From contig NC_010528.1 of NCBI RefSeq assembly GCF_000069785.1, positions 3,202,001-3,266,000 of the forward strand: DNA of 64,000 nt, given 5' to 3'. The translations under genes were made by a program, and so were the position numbers. A model generated the notes under the pieces. The model searched no databases and was not told the origin of the DNA. It saw only the letters and a program-made list of their open reading frames with translations. Shown piece after piece: positions 56,107 through 64,000 of the stretch (position 1 is the stretch's first letter; every line of letters starts with the position of its first letter). Source of the DNA: Cupriavidus taiwanensis LMG 19424. GTDB lineage: Bacteria > Pseudomonadota > Gammaproteobacteria > Burkholderiales > Burkholderiaceae.

Positions 56107-59100
56107 TCAGCCGATCGTCATCAAACTGGCATTGCCGCCCGCGGCCGCGGTGTTGACCGAGAGCGAGCGCTCGATCAGCAGGCGGTCGAGCGCAATGTTC
56201 CGTTCTCCCTGCGCCAGGCCCTGCACGCCGATGATCGCCCCCGGCCGCGCTGCCACCTGCTCGCAGACGGTGCGCAGCTGATCCGAGTCGCCGTGGTGCA
56301 GCACCGCATCGATTGCCGTGTCCGCCGCGGTCCAGTCGGCCACCATGCGGACGCGCGATTGTACGCCCTTAGGCAGGCGCGCAAACAGCCCCCGGCCGAC
56401 CGGGCTTTCCGGCCATACCGCCTCGGCGCCGACCGTCAGCACGGCGCCCAGCTGCAGGGCCAGGTCGGCTTCCTGGGCGGCCAGGCACAGCACCCGCTCG
56501 CGCGCCAGCAGGGTGTAGGTATTGCGCTCGCCGGTGGGACCCGCCAGCGTCACCGCCAGGCCCGAGGCCGAGGCCTCGGCGAAGCGCTCGCAGGCGGCCG
56601 CCACCTCGGGCAGTTCGCGCCGCGCCCACTCGCGGAAGGCCTCCGCGGCACGCACGGCGTCGTCGTCCGGTCCTACCGTCTGCGCGCCGCCCGCGCCGGC
56701 ATTGACATCGGCCGCGCGCACGCTGCGCGCCACCGCGTCCTGCGGACAGACCGACAGCAGCCGGTGCAGGTAGAGCGGGCCGCCCGCCTTGGGGCCGGTG
56801 CCCGACAGCGCCTCGCCGCCGAACGGCTGCACCCCCACCACCGCGCCGACGATATTGCGGTTCACATACAGGTTGCCCACCCGGGCCCGGCTGACGATGA
56901 ACGAGATGGTCTCGTCGATACGGGTGTGGATACCCAGCGTCAGCCCGTAGCCCGTACCGTTGATCTGGCTGACCATGGTGTCGAGCCCCGCGCGCGGGAA
57001 ACGCACCACGTGCAGCACCGGGCCGAACACCTCGCGCTTCAGTTCCTCGATGCTGTCCAGTTCGATCAGCGTCGGCGGCACGAAGGTGCCATGGCGGCAG
57101 CTGGCGCCCTGCGCGGCGTTGGGATCGGCCTGGTGGACCCGTCGGCCCTTGGCGCGCATCGCATCGATATGGCGCACGATGCCGGCGCGCGCGTCTTCGT
57201 CGATCACCGGGCCGACGTCGGTCGACAGCCGGTCCGGGTTGGCCATGTTCAGTTCCTGCATCGCGCCCTTGAGCATTTCGAGCACGCGATCGGCCACGTC
57301 ATCCTGCAGGCACAGCACGCGCAGCGCCGAGCAGCGCTGGCCGGCGGAGTCGAACGCGGAATTGACCACATCGCCGACCACCTGCTCGGCCAGCGCCGAG
57401 GAGTCGACGATCATCGCGTTCTGGCCGCCGGTTTCGGCAATCAGCGGAATCGGACGGCCGGCGGCGTCCAGGCGCCCGGCGACATTGCGCTGCAGGATGC
57501 GCGCGACCTCGGTCGAGCCGGTGAACATCACGCCCTTGACGCGGGCGTCGCCCACCAGCGCGGCGCCGACGGTCTCGCCGCGGCCCGGCAGCAATTGCAC
57601 CGCGCCGGCCGGCACGCCGGCCTCGCGCAGCAGCTTCACCGCAGCGGCGGCGATCAGCGGGGTCTGCTCGGCGGGCTTGGCCAGCACCGGATTGCCGGCG
57701 GCCAGCGCGGCCGCCACCTGGCCGGTGAAGATCGCCAGCGGGAAATTCCACGGGCTGATGCAGACCACCGGGCCGAGCGGGCGGTGGGTCTCGTTGTCGA
57801 AGCCGCGGCGCACCTCGGCCGCGTAATAGCGCAGGAAGTCCACCGCCTCGCGCACTTCGGCGATGGCGTTGGAAAAGGTCTTGCCGGCTTCGCGCATGAT
57901 GATGCCCATCAGCGACTGCATCTGGGCTTCCATCAGGTCGGCGGCGCGTTCCAGCGCGGCGGCGCGCACGTCCGGCGGCGTCGCCTGCCAGATCGGCGCG
58001 GCCTGGACCGCGGCCTGCAGCGCGGCGTCGACATCGGCCTGGCTGGCCTCGGTGACATGGCCGACCACGTCGCGGTGATCGGCCGGGTTCAGGACCGGGG
58101 TGGTGATGGCATCGGCGGCGCGCGCCACCTCCGCGCCCAGCATCGGCTCGGCGGCGAGGCGCTCGCCGGTGCCGGCCAGCAGCGCCGACGACAGCGATGC
58201 CAGGCGATGCTCGTTGGCCAGATCGATGCCGGCCGAATTGGGCCGGCTCTTGCCATACAGCGCGCGCGGCGACGGGATGCGCGGGTGCGGCAGGCCCAGC
58301 ACGCCTTCGTCGCGATGCATGGCCTCGACCACGGCCACCGGATCGGCAACCAGCGCGTCGAGCGAGATGGTGTCGTCGGCGATGCGGTTGACGAAGGAGG
58401 TGTTGGCGCCGTTCTCCAGCAGCCGGCGCACCAGGTAGGCCAGCAGCGTTTCATGCGTGCCAACCGGCGCGTAGATGCGGCAGGGCCGGTTGAACTTGCC
58501 GTCGGCGGTGGGGCCTACCACCTGGTCGTACAGCGGCTCGCCCATGCCGTGCAGGCACTGGAATTCATACTGGCCCGGGTAGTAGCTGTGGCCGGCAATC
58601 TGGTAGATGGCCGACAGCGTGTGCGCGTTGTGCGTGGCGAACTGCGGATAGATCGCGTCCGGCACCGACAGCAGCTTGCGCGCGCAGGCGATATACGACA
58701 CATCCGTGTAGACCTTGCGCGTATAGACCGGATAGCCCTCCAGCCCTTCCACCTGGGCGCGCTTGATCTCGCTGTCCCAGTAGGCGCCCTTGACCAGGCG
58801 GATCATCAGGCGGTGGCGGCTGCGGCGGGCCAGGTCGATCAGGTAGTCGATCACGAACGGGCAGCGCTTCTGGTAGCCCTGCACCACGAAGCCGATGCCG
58901 TTCCAGCCCGCCAGTTCGGGCTCGAAGCACAGGCGCTCGAGCAGGTCCAGCGAGATCTCGAGGCGGTCGGCCTCCTCGGCGTCGATATTGATGCCGATGT
59001 CGTACTGGCGCGCCAGCAGCGTCAGCGACTTCAGGCGCCCGTACAGTTCGCCGATCACGCGCTCGTGCTGCGCGCGGCTGTAGCGCGGATGCAGCGCCGA

Positions 59101-60090
59101 CAGCTTGATCGAGATGCCAGGGCCCTCGTAGATGCCGCGGCCGCGCGAGGCCTGGCCGATGGCGTGAATGGCCTGCTCGTACGAAGCCAGGTAGCGGGCG
59201 GCATCGGCCTCGGTCATGGCCGCTTCGCCGAGCATGTCGTAGGAGTAGCGGAAGCCCTGCGCCTCGTACTTGCGCGCGTTGGCGAGCGCCTCGGAAATGG
59301 TCTCGCCGGTGACGAACTGCTCGCCCATCAGGCGCATCGCCATGTCCACGCCCTTGCGGATCAGCGGCTCGCCGCCCTTGCCGATGATGCGCGTGAGCGC
59401 CTTGGTCAGGCCCGACTCGGTATGCGTGGCGACCAGCTTGCCGGTCAGCAGCAGCCCCCAGGTGGCGGCGTTGACGAACAGCGACGGGCTCTGCCCCAGG
59501 TGCGACTGCCAGTTGGCGCCGCTGATCTTGTCGCGGATCAGCGCGTCGCGCGTGGCCTTGTCGGGAATGCGCAGCAGCGCCTCGGCCAGGCACATCAGCG
59601 CCACGCCTTCCTGCGACGACAGCGAGAACTCCTGGATCAGTCCCTGCACCAGGCCTTCGCGCCCCGTGCCGACCTTTTGCTCGCGCAAGCGCGTGGCCAG
59701 TGCCTTGGCCATCTTGATCGCGGCGTCCGCCTGCTGCTGCGGCAGGCGCGCCTGCTCCAGCAGCACCGGCACGCAATCGGTTTCCGGACGGCGATAGGCC
59801 GAGGTGATGGCGGCACGCAGCACCGATTGCGGCTGGATGCTCTGCGCGAATTCCAGGAAGGGCTGGGGCGCGGCGTCGCCATGGACCATCTCGGTGCCGT
59901 CACTGCCCTCGCCCTCCGTGCCGGCGGCGCCCGCGTCGAACGGCAGGTGGCCGCGCTCGATCTGCTCGAGATAGCTGAAGATCGCCTGCTTGATCAGCCA
60001 GTGCGGGGTGCGGTCGATGGATTGAGCAACGCGCTTGAGGCGGTCGCGCGAGGCATCGTCGAGCTTGACGCCAAGGGTGGTGGTGGCCAT
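56107..60090 (-). CDS. putA: Trifunctional PutA: proline dehydrogenase, P5C dehydrogenase and repressor
   Basis: PutA oxidises proline to glutamate in two steps, with FAD and then NAD+, and in long forms also represses its own gene. The 1327-residue protein starts with a ribbon-helix-helix domain (ATTTLGVKLDDASRDRLKRVAQS, HWLIKQAIFSYLEQIERG), as in the 1320-residue E. coli PutA. The FAD barrel spans about 230-570 (GISIKLSALHPRYS, LMIRLVKGAYWDSEIK). The aldehyde dehydrogenase domain spans about 650-1130, with CISPWNFPLAIFTGQVAAAL, FTGSTEVARIL and catalytic Cys920 in GQRCSALRVL. A C-terminal domain follows. ATG 60090 has a GGAGAA site; GTTGCA motifs stand upstream. Confidence 0.96.
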   Translation of the reverse strand: MATTTLGVKLDDASRDRLKRVAQSIDRTPHWLIKQAIFSYLEQIERGHLPFDAGAAGTEGEGSDGTEMVHGDAAPQPFLEFAQSIQPQSVLRAAITSAYRRPETDCVPVLLEQARLPQQQADAAIKMAKALATRLREQKVGTGREGLVQGLIQEFSLSSQEGVALMCLAEALLRIPDKATRDALIRDKISGANWQSHLGQSPSLFVNAATWGLLLTGKLVATHTESGLTKALTRIIGKGGEPLIRKGVDMAMRLMGEQFVTGETISEALANARKYEAQGFRYSYDMLGEAAMTEADAARYLASYEQAIHAIGQASRGRGIYEGPGISIKLSALHPRYSRAQHERVIGELYGRLKSLTLLARQYDIGINIDAEEADRLEISLDLLERLCFEPELAGWNGIGFVVQGYQKRCPFVIDYLIDLARRSRHRLMIRLVKGAYWDSEIKRAQVEGLEGYPVYTRKVYTDVSYIACARKLLSVPDAIYPQFATHNAHTLSAIYQIAGHSYYPGQYEFQCLHGMGEPLYDQVVGPTADGKFNRPCRIYAPVGTHETLLAYLVRRLLENGANTSFVNRIADDTISLDALVADPVAVVEAMHRDEGVLGLPHPRIPSPRALYGKSRPNSAGIDLANEHRLASLSSALLAGTGERLAAEPMLGAEVARAADAITTPVLNPADHRDVVGHVTEASQADVDAALQAAVQAAPIWQATPPDVRAAALERAADLMEAQMQSLMGIIMREAGKTFSNAIAEVREAVDFLRYYAAEVRRGFDNETHRPLGPVVCISPWNFPLAIFTGQVAAALAAGNPVLAKPAEQTPLIAAAAVKLLREAGVPAGAVQLLPGRGETVGAALVGDARVKGVMFTGSTEVARILQRNVAGRLDAAGRPIPLIAETGGQNAMIVDSSALAEQVVGDVVNSAFDSAGQRCSALRVLCLQDDVADRVLEMLKGAMQELNMANPDRLSTDVGPVIDEDARAGIVRHIDAMRAKGRRVHQADPNAAQGASCRHGTFVPPTLIELDSIEELKREVFGPVLHVVRFPRAGLDTMVSQINGTGYGLTLGIHTRIDETISFIVSRARVGNLYVNRNIVGAVVGVQPFGGEALSGTGPKAGGPLYLHRLLSVCPQDAVARSVRAADVNAGAGGAQTVGPDDDAVRAAEAFREWARRELPEVAAACERFAEASASGLAVTLAGPTGERNTYTLLARERVLCLAAQEADLALQLGAVLTVGAEAVWPESPVGRGLFARLPKGVQSRVRMVADWTAADTAIDAVLHHGDSDQLRTVCEQVAARPGAIIGVQGLAQGERNIALDRLLIERSLSVNTAAAGGNASLMTIG

Positions 60091-60190
60091 TGCGGGCAAT
60101 TCTCCGAAAGACTGGAGCTGCCGCCGGTGCTACCTCGTCCGTGCCGACAGGCAGGGGCGCGCGACCGGCCGCAGCCTGTGAGCTGGCGCG

Positions 60191-60261
60191 ATCTTACTCC
60201 CGAAAATCTCCAAGGTGCAACCTTGTGCAACCCTATCGAAAACCCTAATCAAACGGTTGCA
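60191..60261 (-). promoter_or_regulatory. putA promoter with PutA-operator motifs
   Basis: On the minus strand TTGCAC (60215-60220), 18 bases, TAAGAT (60191-60196) form a promoter toward putA. Three copies of GTTGCA, the E. coli PutA recognition sequence, surround it: minus strand at 60216-60221 and 60226-60231, plus strand at 60256-60261. The first overlaps the -35. With the RHH domain of PutA this supports repression by PutA when proline is absent. Confidence 0.7.
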
Positions 60262-60284
60262 CCATCGCTGCGCTGGCTGCCGCG

Positions 60285-62663
60285 CTAGATCCGCAACGGG
60301 TCGATTTCCAGCTGCCAGCGCACCCCCTTCACCTCCGTGCCAACCTCTGCGAAAGTCTGTACCCACTCGGCCACAAACCGTTGCAGTATGGGGCGTGCCG
60401 TCGCCTCCACCAGCATCTGGGCACGCTCGCGGTTGAACACGCGCACCATCGACATCGGCACCGGATCATGCAGTTGCACCTCTTGCGCCAGGGTGCAGTG
60501 TCCGGCATGCCGACGCGCGGCTTCCAGGAACTGCAGCGCCCGCTCCAGCTGCCCGTGTTCCGCCGTGACCAGCACCTGGAAACAGAACGGGGGCAACCCG
60601 GCCTGGCGCCGCTCGCGCAACTGGCTGGCCGCGAATCCATCATAGTCATGGCGCATCAGGGCCTGCAATGCCGGGGTATCGGGATAGCGGGTCTGGATCA
60701 GCACCTCGCCCGGCAACCCGGCCCGCCCTGCCCGCCCGGCCACCTGCATCAGCGACGCAAACAGGTGCTCGGCGGCACGGAAGTCGTGGCTGAACATGGC
60801 CGCGTCGGGATGGACGATGCCGACCAGGGTCACGCGCTGGAAGTCATGCCCCTTGGCCACCATCTGCGTGCCCACCAGGATATCGACCTCGCCCGCGTGG
60901 ACTTCGTCGAACATGGCCTGCGCGCTGCCCTTGCGCCGCGTCGAATCCGCGTCGATGCGGGCGATGCGGGCCTGCGGGAAGCGTGCCGCCAGCGCTTCCT
61001 CGATGCGCTGGGTGCCGCGCCCGAGCGGGGCGATGTCGACATTGCCGCAGTCCGGGCAGTGGTGCGGCACCGGCGCCTCGAGGCCGCAATGGTGGCAGCG
61101 CAGGCGCCGTTCGGGCCGGTGCAGCACCAGGTACGCCGAGCAGCGCGGACAGCCCGACAGCCAGCCGCAGCTGTCGCAGGCGATCACCGGCGCGTAGCCG
61201 CGCCGGTTCAGGAACAGCAGGCTCTGCTCGCCGCGCGCCAGGCGTGCGTCGATGGCCTCCAGCAGCGGCACGGACAGGCCTTCGAACAACGCGCGCTGGC
61301 GCTGGCGCTCGTGGTTCAGGTCCACCAGCCGCACCGTCGGCAGCGCCGCATCGGCCTGGGCACGCTCGCGCAGCACCAGCTTGCGGTAGGTGCCTTGCCC
61401 GGCTCGCCACCACGTCTCCATCGACGGCGTCGCCGAACCCAGCACCACCGCGATGCCGCGCTGCTTGGCGCGCCACACCGCCAGGTCGCGGGCGGAGTAG
61501 CGCAGGCCTTCCTGCTGCTTGTAGGAGGTGTCGTGCTCCTCGTCGACCACGATCAGGGCCAGCGCCGGCAGCGAGGCCATCACCGCCATGCGCGTGCCCA
61601 GCACGATGCGGGCCTCGCCGCGATGCGCCGCCAGCCACTGCAGACTGCGCTCCTGGTCGGCCAGTCCGCTGTGCAGCACCGCCAGCGGCAACTGCGGGAA
61701 GCGCGCGGCAATGCGGGCCTGCAGCTGCGGGGTCAGGTTGATTTCCGGCACCAGCATCAGCACCTGTGCGTGCGGATCGCGCGCCAGCACCGCCTGCATG
61801 GCATGCAGGTAGACCTCGGTCTTGCCGCTGCCGGTCACGCCGTGCAGCAGGAACGGGGCAAAGCCTTCGGCCTCGGCGATGGCCTGCACCGCGGCGCGCT
61901 GCTCGTCATGCAGCGGCGGCGCGACCGATGGCGGCTGGGCGGGATCGGTCGGCAACAGGCTGCGCTCGGTGCGCCGGGTGTCGATCCAGCCCGCGGCCTG
62001 CCATTCGGCCAGCCGCGACGGCGCTGCGGCACAGAGCGCGCGGGCCTGCGCCAGGGACAGCGGCTCCCTCGTGGCAGCGCGCTCGGCCAGCGCCTGGGCC
62101 AGGGCACGCACACTGCGGGCACGGGGCGGCACGGCGGCCAGCAGGGTCTGCGCATGGTCCGGCAGCACGCGGTATTCATCGGTGCGGGCACGCTGCGCAA
62201 GGTTCGGCCAGCTTTCCGCCTCGCGCAAGGCAGGCGGCAAGGCCGGCAACATCACTTCACCAAGGCGGCGCTGGTAGTAGCGCGCGGCAAACGCCGCCAG
62301 CGCGATCCAGTCTGGCTGCAGCGGCGGCAGCCAGTCCAGCCGCTGGGCAACCGGCCGCAGCTTCTCCACAGGCACGTCCGAGGCTTGCGCGGATTCGACC
62401 GCCACGCCAACCATGCTGCGGCGGCCGAACGGCACGACCACCAGGTCGCCGGGGGCGACGCCGGCGATGGCGAGGTAATCGAAACAGTCGTCGGCAGGGG
62501 TGTCGAGCGCAACCCGGATCACGGGCGGCGCAGGTGAGGCCGTCCCGGCGCTGGAGGATGGCGCCGCGGGTTCGCGAGGGAGCGCGCCGCTATCGGGCAG
62601 CATGTCCAGCCTGGTGCATCGCCGTGGGGCATGCGCCGGGCCAGTGGCGGTGTGCCGGGCCAT
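60285..62663 (-). CDS. priA: Primosomal replication protein N' (PriA helicase)
   Basis: PriA recognises stalled forks and reloads the replicative helicase. Domains in order: 3'-DNA-binding region (VIRVALDTPADDCFDYLAIAG, read in parts), winged helix, helicase lobe 1 with Walker A GVTGSGKTEVYLHAM and DEEHDTSYKQQEG, the zinc-binding Cys cluster (CDSCGWLSGCPRC, CHHCGLEAPVPHHCPDCGN), lobe 2 with GTQMVAKGHDF and QVAGRAGRAG, and the C-terminal domain. All eight zinc cysteines are present. The first ATG gives 792 residues; a second ATG at 62603 gives 772, nearer the usual 730-760, and is equally likely. It lies upstream of putA on the same strand. Confidence 0.94.
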   Translation of the reverse strand: MARHTATGPAHAPRRCTRLDMLPDSGALPREPAAPSSSAGTASPAPPVIRVALDTPADDCFDYLAIAGVAPGDLVVVPFGRRSMVGVAVESAQASDVPVEKLRPVAQRLDWLPPLQPDWIALAAFAARYYQRRLGEVMLPALPPALREAESWPNLAQRARTDEYRVLPDHAQTLLAAVPPRARSVRALAQALAERAATREPLSLAQARALCAAAPSRLAEWQAAGWIDTRRTERSLLPTDPAQPPSVAPPLHDEQRAAVQAIAEAEGFAPFLLHGVTGSGKTEVYLHAMQAVLARDPHAQVLMLVPEINLTPQLQARIAARFPQLPLAVLHSGLADQERSLQWLAAHRGEARIVLGTRMAVMASLPALALIVVDEEHDTSYKQQEGLRYSARDLAVWRAKQRGIAVVLGSATPSMETWWRAGQGTYRKLVLRERAQADAALPTVRLVDLNHERQRQRALFEGLSVPLLEAIDARLARGEQSLLFLNRRGYAPVIACDSCGWLSGCPRCSAYLVLHRPERRLRCHHCGLEAPVPHHCPDCGNVDIAPLGRGTQRIEEALAARFPQARIARIDADSTRRKGSAQAMFDEVHAGEVDILVGTQMVAKGHDFQRVTLVGIVHPDAAMFSHDFRAAEHLFASLMQVAGRAGRAGLPGEVLIQTRYPDTPALQALMRHDYDGFAASQLRERRQAGLPPFCFQVLVTAEHGQLERALQFLEAARRHAGHCTLAQEVQLHDPVPMSMVRVFNRERAQMLVEATARPILQRFVAEWVQTFAEVGTEVKGVRWQLEIDPLRI

Positions 62664-63123
62664 GCCGGAAGGTCTGTGTGCGGCGCAACATCAACTTAAA
62701 GTAAAACTTCAAATGTGGCCCTAAGTCGATGATAGATGACTGGTTTTCCACTAATTCACGCGCCCCTGTGGATAACTTTGTTGAAAAGTCGCTCTGCATG
62801 GCTGGGAAGCCCCGAAAAACAAGGGTTCCACTGGCATCGCCCCCTACTTTGCAAATCTTCCAAAGCCTTAAAAATCAAGGGCTTGCAAACATCCCCCAGA
62901 TAGGTTAGGGAATAACCCTGTCATGCACTGCGGCAAACCTATCGGTGTGCATAAGTCAAGTCCCGTCAGTCAAGTGCGCACACCTTTTTGGCGGTTCGTG
63001 GCGAAAAAGTTAACTTGACATGGTACGGCCGCGCGGTCTGCGCAGCACTGGGTACGGGCGCCGCCGTAACGTTGCAGCGCGGGGCCCTGCCGAAGCGGCC
63101 CGCTTGCCGGCATACCGCGACCG
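62664..63123. other. AT-rich intergenic region with a consensus DnaA box
   Basis: This 460-base spacer between hemE and priA is much richer in A/T than the rest of the window. It holds a perfect DnaA box (TTATCCACA on the minus strand, 62767-62775), a TTGCAA palindrome pair flanking an AGCCTT...AAGGGCT hairpin (about 62849-62888), and two TCAAGT repeats (62956, 62970). I see no supported gene. It likely carries the priA promoter and perhaps replication-linked control. Confidence 0.5.
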
Positions 63124-64000
63124 TCACTTCCCCGCCGCGCGCAGCTGGCGGCTGTACCCGTGGACCTCGTCGACCAGCACGGAAACGGCCTCGGGCGGCG
63201 TGAACTGAGAGATGCCGTGGCCGAGGTTGAAGACATGGCCGTCGCTGCCGCCGCCGGCGGCATAGCTGTCCAGTACGCCACGTACTTGCGCGCGGATGGC
63301 GGCCTCGGGTGCGAACAGGACGGTGGGGTCGATATTGCCCTGCAATGCCACGCGGCCGCCGGTACGCCGGCGCGCCTCGGCCAGGTTGACGGTCCAGTCC
63401 AGCCCGATGGCATCGGCGCCGGTGTCGGCCAGCGCTTCGAGCCACAGGCCACCGCCCTTGGTGAAGACGATCGCTGGCACTTGCTGCCCGGCGTGCTCGC
63501 GCTTCAGGCCGGCCAGCACGCGGCGCATGTATGCCAGCGAGAACGCCTGGTACATGCCGTCAGCGAGCGCCCCGCCCCAGGTGTCGAAAATCATCACCGC
63601 CTGCGCCCCCGCCTCGATCTGCGCATTCAGGTACGCCGTGACCGCCTGCGCATTGATCTCGAGAATGCGGTGCATCAGGTCGGGGCGGCCGTACATCATC
63701 GCCTTGACCGTGCGGAAGTCGTCCGAGCCGCCGCCCTCCACCATGTAGCAAGCCAGCGTCCAGGGGCTGCCCGAGAAGCCGATCAGCGGCACGCGCTGGC
63801 GGCCGTCCTGCACCAGCGCGCGGCGGATCTCGCTCACGGCGTCAAATACGTACTGCAGCGACGCCATGTCGGGTACGGCCAGCTTGTGCACGTCGGCCTC
63901 GGTGCGCAGCGGATGCGCGAAACGCGGGCCTTCGCCCTGCGCGAACGACAGGCCCAGCCCCATCGCATCCGGCACGGTCAGGATGTCGGAGAAGAGGATG
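63124..64000 (-). CDS. hemE: Uroporphyrinogen decarboxylase (5' end outside the window)
   Basis: HemE removes four carboxyl groups from uroporphyrinogen III to give coproporphyrinogen III, the substrate of HemN and HemF. The visible 292 residues are the C-terminal four fifths of a roughly 360-residue protein. They include [19 protein letters not shown] with the conserved active-site Asp, [30 protein letters not shown], and [15 protein letters not shown] and [14 protein letters not shown]. The gene continues past the window edge at 64000. hemN at 35.3-36.8 kb serves a later step of the same pathway but is not linked here. Confidence 0.95.
   Translation of the reverse strand, partial: ILFSDILTVPDAMGLGLSFAQGEGPRFAHPLRTEADVHKLAVPDMASLQYVFDAVSEIRRALVQDGRQRVPLIGFSGSPWTLACYMVEGGGSDDFRTVKAMMYGRPDLMHRILEINAQAVTAYLNAQIEAGAQAVMIFDTWGGALADGMYQAFSLAYMRRVLAGLKREHAGQQVPAIVFTKGGGLWLEALADTGADAIGLDWTVNLAEARRRTGGRVALQGNIDPTVLFAPEAAIRAQVRGVLDSYAAGGGSDGHVFNLGHGISQFTPPEAVSVLVDEVHGYSRQLRAAGK

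Noticed and set aside
56293-60288. Open frame of about 1330 codons antisense to putA, and similar long antisense frames over the RND pump and gcvP
   Set aside because: At this GC content frames opposite long genes stay open by codon bias. Their translations are Arg/His/Gly/Ala-rich, without domains or ribosome-binding sites.
62664-63123. Chromosomal origin of replication
   Set aside because: Only one DnaA box is seen, and there is no dnaA, dnaN, gidA or parAB nearby.

Overview
The window is a dense, high-GC stretch of chromosome with housekeeping and catabolic genes. Gene content and order, codon use, and protein character (gcl-hyi-glxR, the gcvTHP set behind a glycine riboswitch, a three-domain PutA, MipA/OmpV, orphan periplasmic binding proteins) point to a betaproteobacterium of the Burkholderiales, most likely Cupriavidus or a close Ralstonia relative. 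The genus is an inference; no 16S gene is present.

Layout. 0-5 kb: rsmI, an RlpA-type lipoprotein, a glyoxalase-II-like hydrolase with a DEDDh exonuclease, a small membrane protein, an ArsC-like reductase and a GNAT acetyltransferase. 5.0-5.7 kb: a ParDE-like toxin-antitoxin pair. 5.7-10.9 kb: an M20 peptidase, a carbamoylase/allantoate-amidohydrolase-type hydrolase, a divergent DctA-type symporter and a GntR regulator. 10.9-11.1 kb: a gene-free segment with an FNR-type box, three hairpins and an intrinsic terminator, read here as a candidate anaerobically induced small RNA. 11.4-16.1 kb: an SDR lacking the usual catalytic Tyr, two crotonases, a DUF2784 protein, a LysR regulator and a four-helix membrane protein.

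16.4-23.1 kb is a glyoxylate-to-pyruvate pathway: gcl, hyi, glxR, glycerate 2-kinase and pyruvate kinase. 23.3-32.7 kb: a YpfJ-type metallopeptidase, an RND pump without partners, a secreted protein made of about 12-residue repeats, Rnk, a CadR-like MerR regulator with a perfect operator, a small exported protein, HtpX, ArfB and MipA. 32.8-33.9 kb: BrnTA next to tRNA-Arg(CCG). 34-40.5 kb: a diheme cytochrome c with a long Ala/Pro linker, HemN behind an FNR-type box, an orphan substrate-binding protein, Rep helicase and a small lipoprotein.

40.7-47.3 kb: tandem glycine riboswitch, gcvT, gcvH, gcvP, then sdaA; together they take glycine to serine (with a GlyA encoded elsewhere) and serine to pyruvate. 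47.3-50.1 kb: persulfide-dioxygenase-like protein, OsmC, an alpha/beta hydrolase and a glycine-zipper protein. 50.1-56 kb: YbdK-like ligase and CPA2 antiporter overlapping at TGATG, a TPR protein and a Leu/Ile/Val-type binding protein. 56.1-60.3 kb: putA with its GTTGCA operator. 60.3-64 kb: priA, an AT-rich spacer with a DnaA box, and hemE running off the window.

Short inverted repeats with a GGGAAC/GGGGAC core recur between the glyoxylate and glycine genes. All starts, operators and promoters were read by eye; family assignments rest on recognised motifs and not on database searches.
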